Shown here piece after piece: positions 5,529 through 6,710 of a stretch of DNA of 6,710 nt; the stretch's first letter is position 1, and each line of letters opens with the position of its first letter. The DNA comes from Thermodesulfobacteriota bacterium (lineage in GTDB: Bacteria; Desulfobacterota; Thermodesulfobacteria; Thermodesulfobacteriales; Thermodesulfobacteriaceae). The translations under genes were made by a program, and so were the position numbers. A model generated the notes under the pieces. That model ran no database searches, had not been told where the DNA came from, and was given only the letters and a program-made list of their open reading frames with translations. Location of the stretch: the NCBI GenBank assembly GCA_003641645.1, contig QNAZ01000044.1, positions 1-6,710 of the forward strand, written 5' to 3'.

Positions 5529-6601
5529 AAAAAAATAAACTTCAGGAATTAAGAAACAGGATTGATAAAATAGATACACAAATTGTGGAATTATTGAAAG
5601 AAAGAATAGAAATAGCTAAGAAGATTGGAAGAATTAAAGAAAACATAGGTTCTGAAAGTTTTGATTTAATAAGAGAAAAAGAAGTTTTAAATAGAATTTT
5701 AAATATAAATCAAGGAATATTTCCTGAAGGCGCTTTAAAAGTAATTTATTCTGAAATTATAAAAGCTTGCAGAAGTGCTCAAGAGAAGATAAAAGTAGCT
5801 TATCTTGGTCCTGAAGCAACTTTTAGTCATATTGCAGCTTTAAATTATTTTGGGACTTCAGCTGAGCTTGTTCCTACAGAAACTATATTAGATGTTTTTG
5901 AAGAAGTAAGTAGTGAAAGGGTTAATTTTGGAATAGTTCCTATTGAAAATTCCATTGAAGGTGTTGTAGCTACTACTCTTGATGCTATTTATGAATACGG
6001 ATTAAAGGTATGCGGGGAAATATATGAATCTATTTCTCATCATCTTATGAATCAAACTGGAAGATTAGAAGATATCAAAAAAATTCTTTCTCATCCTCAA
6101 GCTATAGCTCAATGTAGAAAATGGTTGAGGAAAAAATTACCTTCTATTCCTATTGAAACAGTTCCTTCAACAGCTTTAGCAGCAAAATGGGCAGCTGTAG
6201 ATAAAAATGTGGGAGCAATTGCGAGTTTAGTAGCAGCTAAATTATATCATCTTCAAATTGTAGCAAAAAGTATAGAAGATATAAAAGGAAATTCTACAAG
6301 ATTTTGGATTATTGGTAAAACAGAAGTTCCTCCCACAGGTGATGACAAAACTTCTTTACTTTTTAGTGTAGCTGATAGACCAGGTGCTCTTTTTGATGTG
6401 CTTAAATGTTTTGCTCAAAGAAAAATAAATCTTACTAAAATAGAAAGCAGACCATCTAAAGATGAACCCTGGAAATATGTATTTTTTTTAGATTGTGAAG
6501 GACATATAAAAGATAATAGAATTCAATCATGTTTGGAAGAAATGCAAAATTATTGTCTTCAAGTAATTTGGTTAGGATCTTATCCAAAGGGACAAAGATA
6601 G
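5525..6601 (+). CDS. pheA: Bifunctional chorismate mutase / prephenate dehydratase (P-protein)
   Basis: Converts chorismate to prephenate and then to phenylpyruvate, the committed branch of phenylalanine synthesis. The 358 residues match the family length. The AroQ chorismate mutase domain (about 5-88) keeps Arg10, Arg27, Lys38, Asp47, Arg50, Glu51 and Gln86, which line up with the E. coli active-site residues. The prephenate dehydratase domain (about 90-265) has GPEATFSHIAALNYFG, VPIENSIEGVV, SHPQAIAQC and the catalytic TRF motif at Thr258-Arg259-Phe260. The ACT regulatory domain (about 275-355) has GAL at 287-289 and ESRP at 307-310, the family's phenylalanine-binding motifs, so feedback inhibition by phenylalanine is expected. 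The ATG overlaps the ylxR stop as ATGA, implying coupled translation. Placement is unusual: infB is expected after nusA-ylxR. All catalytic motifs are present and there is no sign of decay. Confidence 0.97.
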   Translation: MKKNKLQELRNRIDKIDTQIVELLKERIEIAKKIGRIKENIGSESFDLIREKEVLNRILNINQGIFPEGALKVIYSEIIKACRSAQEKIKVAYLGPEATFSHIAALNYFGTSAELVPTETILDVFEEVSSERVNFGIVPIENSIEGVVATTLDAIYEYGLKVCGEIYESISHHLMNQTGRLEDIKKILSHPQAIAQCRKWLRKKLPSIPIETVPSTALAAKWAAVDKNVGAIASLVAAKLYHLQIVAKSIEDIKGNSTRFWIIGKTEVPPTGDDKTSLLFSVADRPGALFDVLKCFAQRKINLTKIESRPSKDEPWKYVFFLDCEGHIKDNRIQSCLEEMQNYCLQVIWLGSYPKGQR

Positions 6602-6710
6602 ATTCTTATTTAAAAAAATCCCATTATTTTTATGAAATAAAATCTATCTTTCATCTTTGTGAAATAAACCTTATTGAAAAATTAAAACTTACAGAAAAAG
6701 AGATAAATAG
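6568..6710 (+). CDS. Possible start of an unidentified gene (runs off the right edge)
   Basis: One plus-strand frame stays open from inside the end of pheA to the last base, reading ...KIDSYLKKSHYFYEIKS... after the pheA stop and on to a Lys/Glu-rich segment. The composition resembles the other proteins here. There is no ATG or GTG in frame; the only common start seen is TTG at 6568, overlapping pheA by 34 bases. An AAAGGG run at 6586-6591 could serve as a ribosome binding site for a rare ATA or ATT start just after it. No family is recognised from about 45 codons. In AT-rich DNA an open stretch of this size can occur by chance, so this is tentative. Confidence 0.3.
   Translation, partial: MVRILSKGTKIDSYLKKSHYFYEIKSIFHLCEINLIEKLKLTEKEIN

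Noticed and set aside
6602..6710. Intrinsic terminator after pheA
   Set aside because: No GC-rich hairpin followed by a T run is present in the bases after the pheA stop, so the transcript may continue beyond the window.

Overview
The window reads as a stretch of AT-rich bacterial chromosome carrying core information-processing genes. The coding sequences use mostly A/T-ending codons and encode proteins rich in Lys, Glu and Ile. The one tRNA gene has almost entirely G/C stems. That combination fits a thermophilic or moderately thermophilic bacterium with a low-GC genome (a Thermodesulfobacterium-like or Aquificota-like lineage would fit). This is inferred from composition and gene order; no sequence in the window fixes the lineage.

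Layout. On the minus strand, transcription starts near 2857 from an extended -10 promoter. It runs through dnaN (sliding clamp, 2827-1706) into gyrB (DNA gyrase subunit B), which starts at 1654 or 1696 and leaves the window at base 1. The 613 bp from 2828 to 3440 hold the dnaN promoter and ribosome binding site on one side and a plus-strand promoter on the other. The middle is non-coding and decayed-looking, with nested inverted repeats around 3000-3060 and weak traces that could be transposase debris. On the plus strand, a tRNA-Gly(CCC) gene at 3441-3512 heads a compact run of rimP, nusA, ylxR and pheA (3534-6601). An unidentified open frame runs off the right edge.

How the genes work together. 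dnaN and gyrB serve replication (clamp and supercoiling). The plus-strand run is the conserved ribosome-maturation and transcription-factor cluster: RimP for 30S assembly, NusA for pausing, termination and antitermination, and YlxR as a small RNA-binding partner. Two things break the usual pattern. A tRNA-Gly sits where E. coli has a tRNA-fMet gene. A complete bifunctional phenylalanine-biosynthesis enzyme (chorismate mutase-prephenate dehydratase with an ACT domain) is stop/start-coupled to ylxR at the place where infB normally follows.

No CRISPR array, intact mobile element or convincing new system was found. The best leads are an apparent ten-residue insertion in the first KH domain of NusA, the pheA placement, the tRNA-led operon, and the structured, decayed intergenic region.
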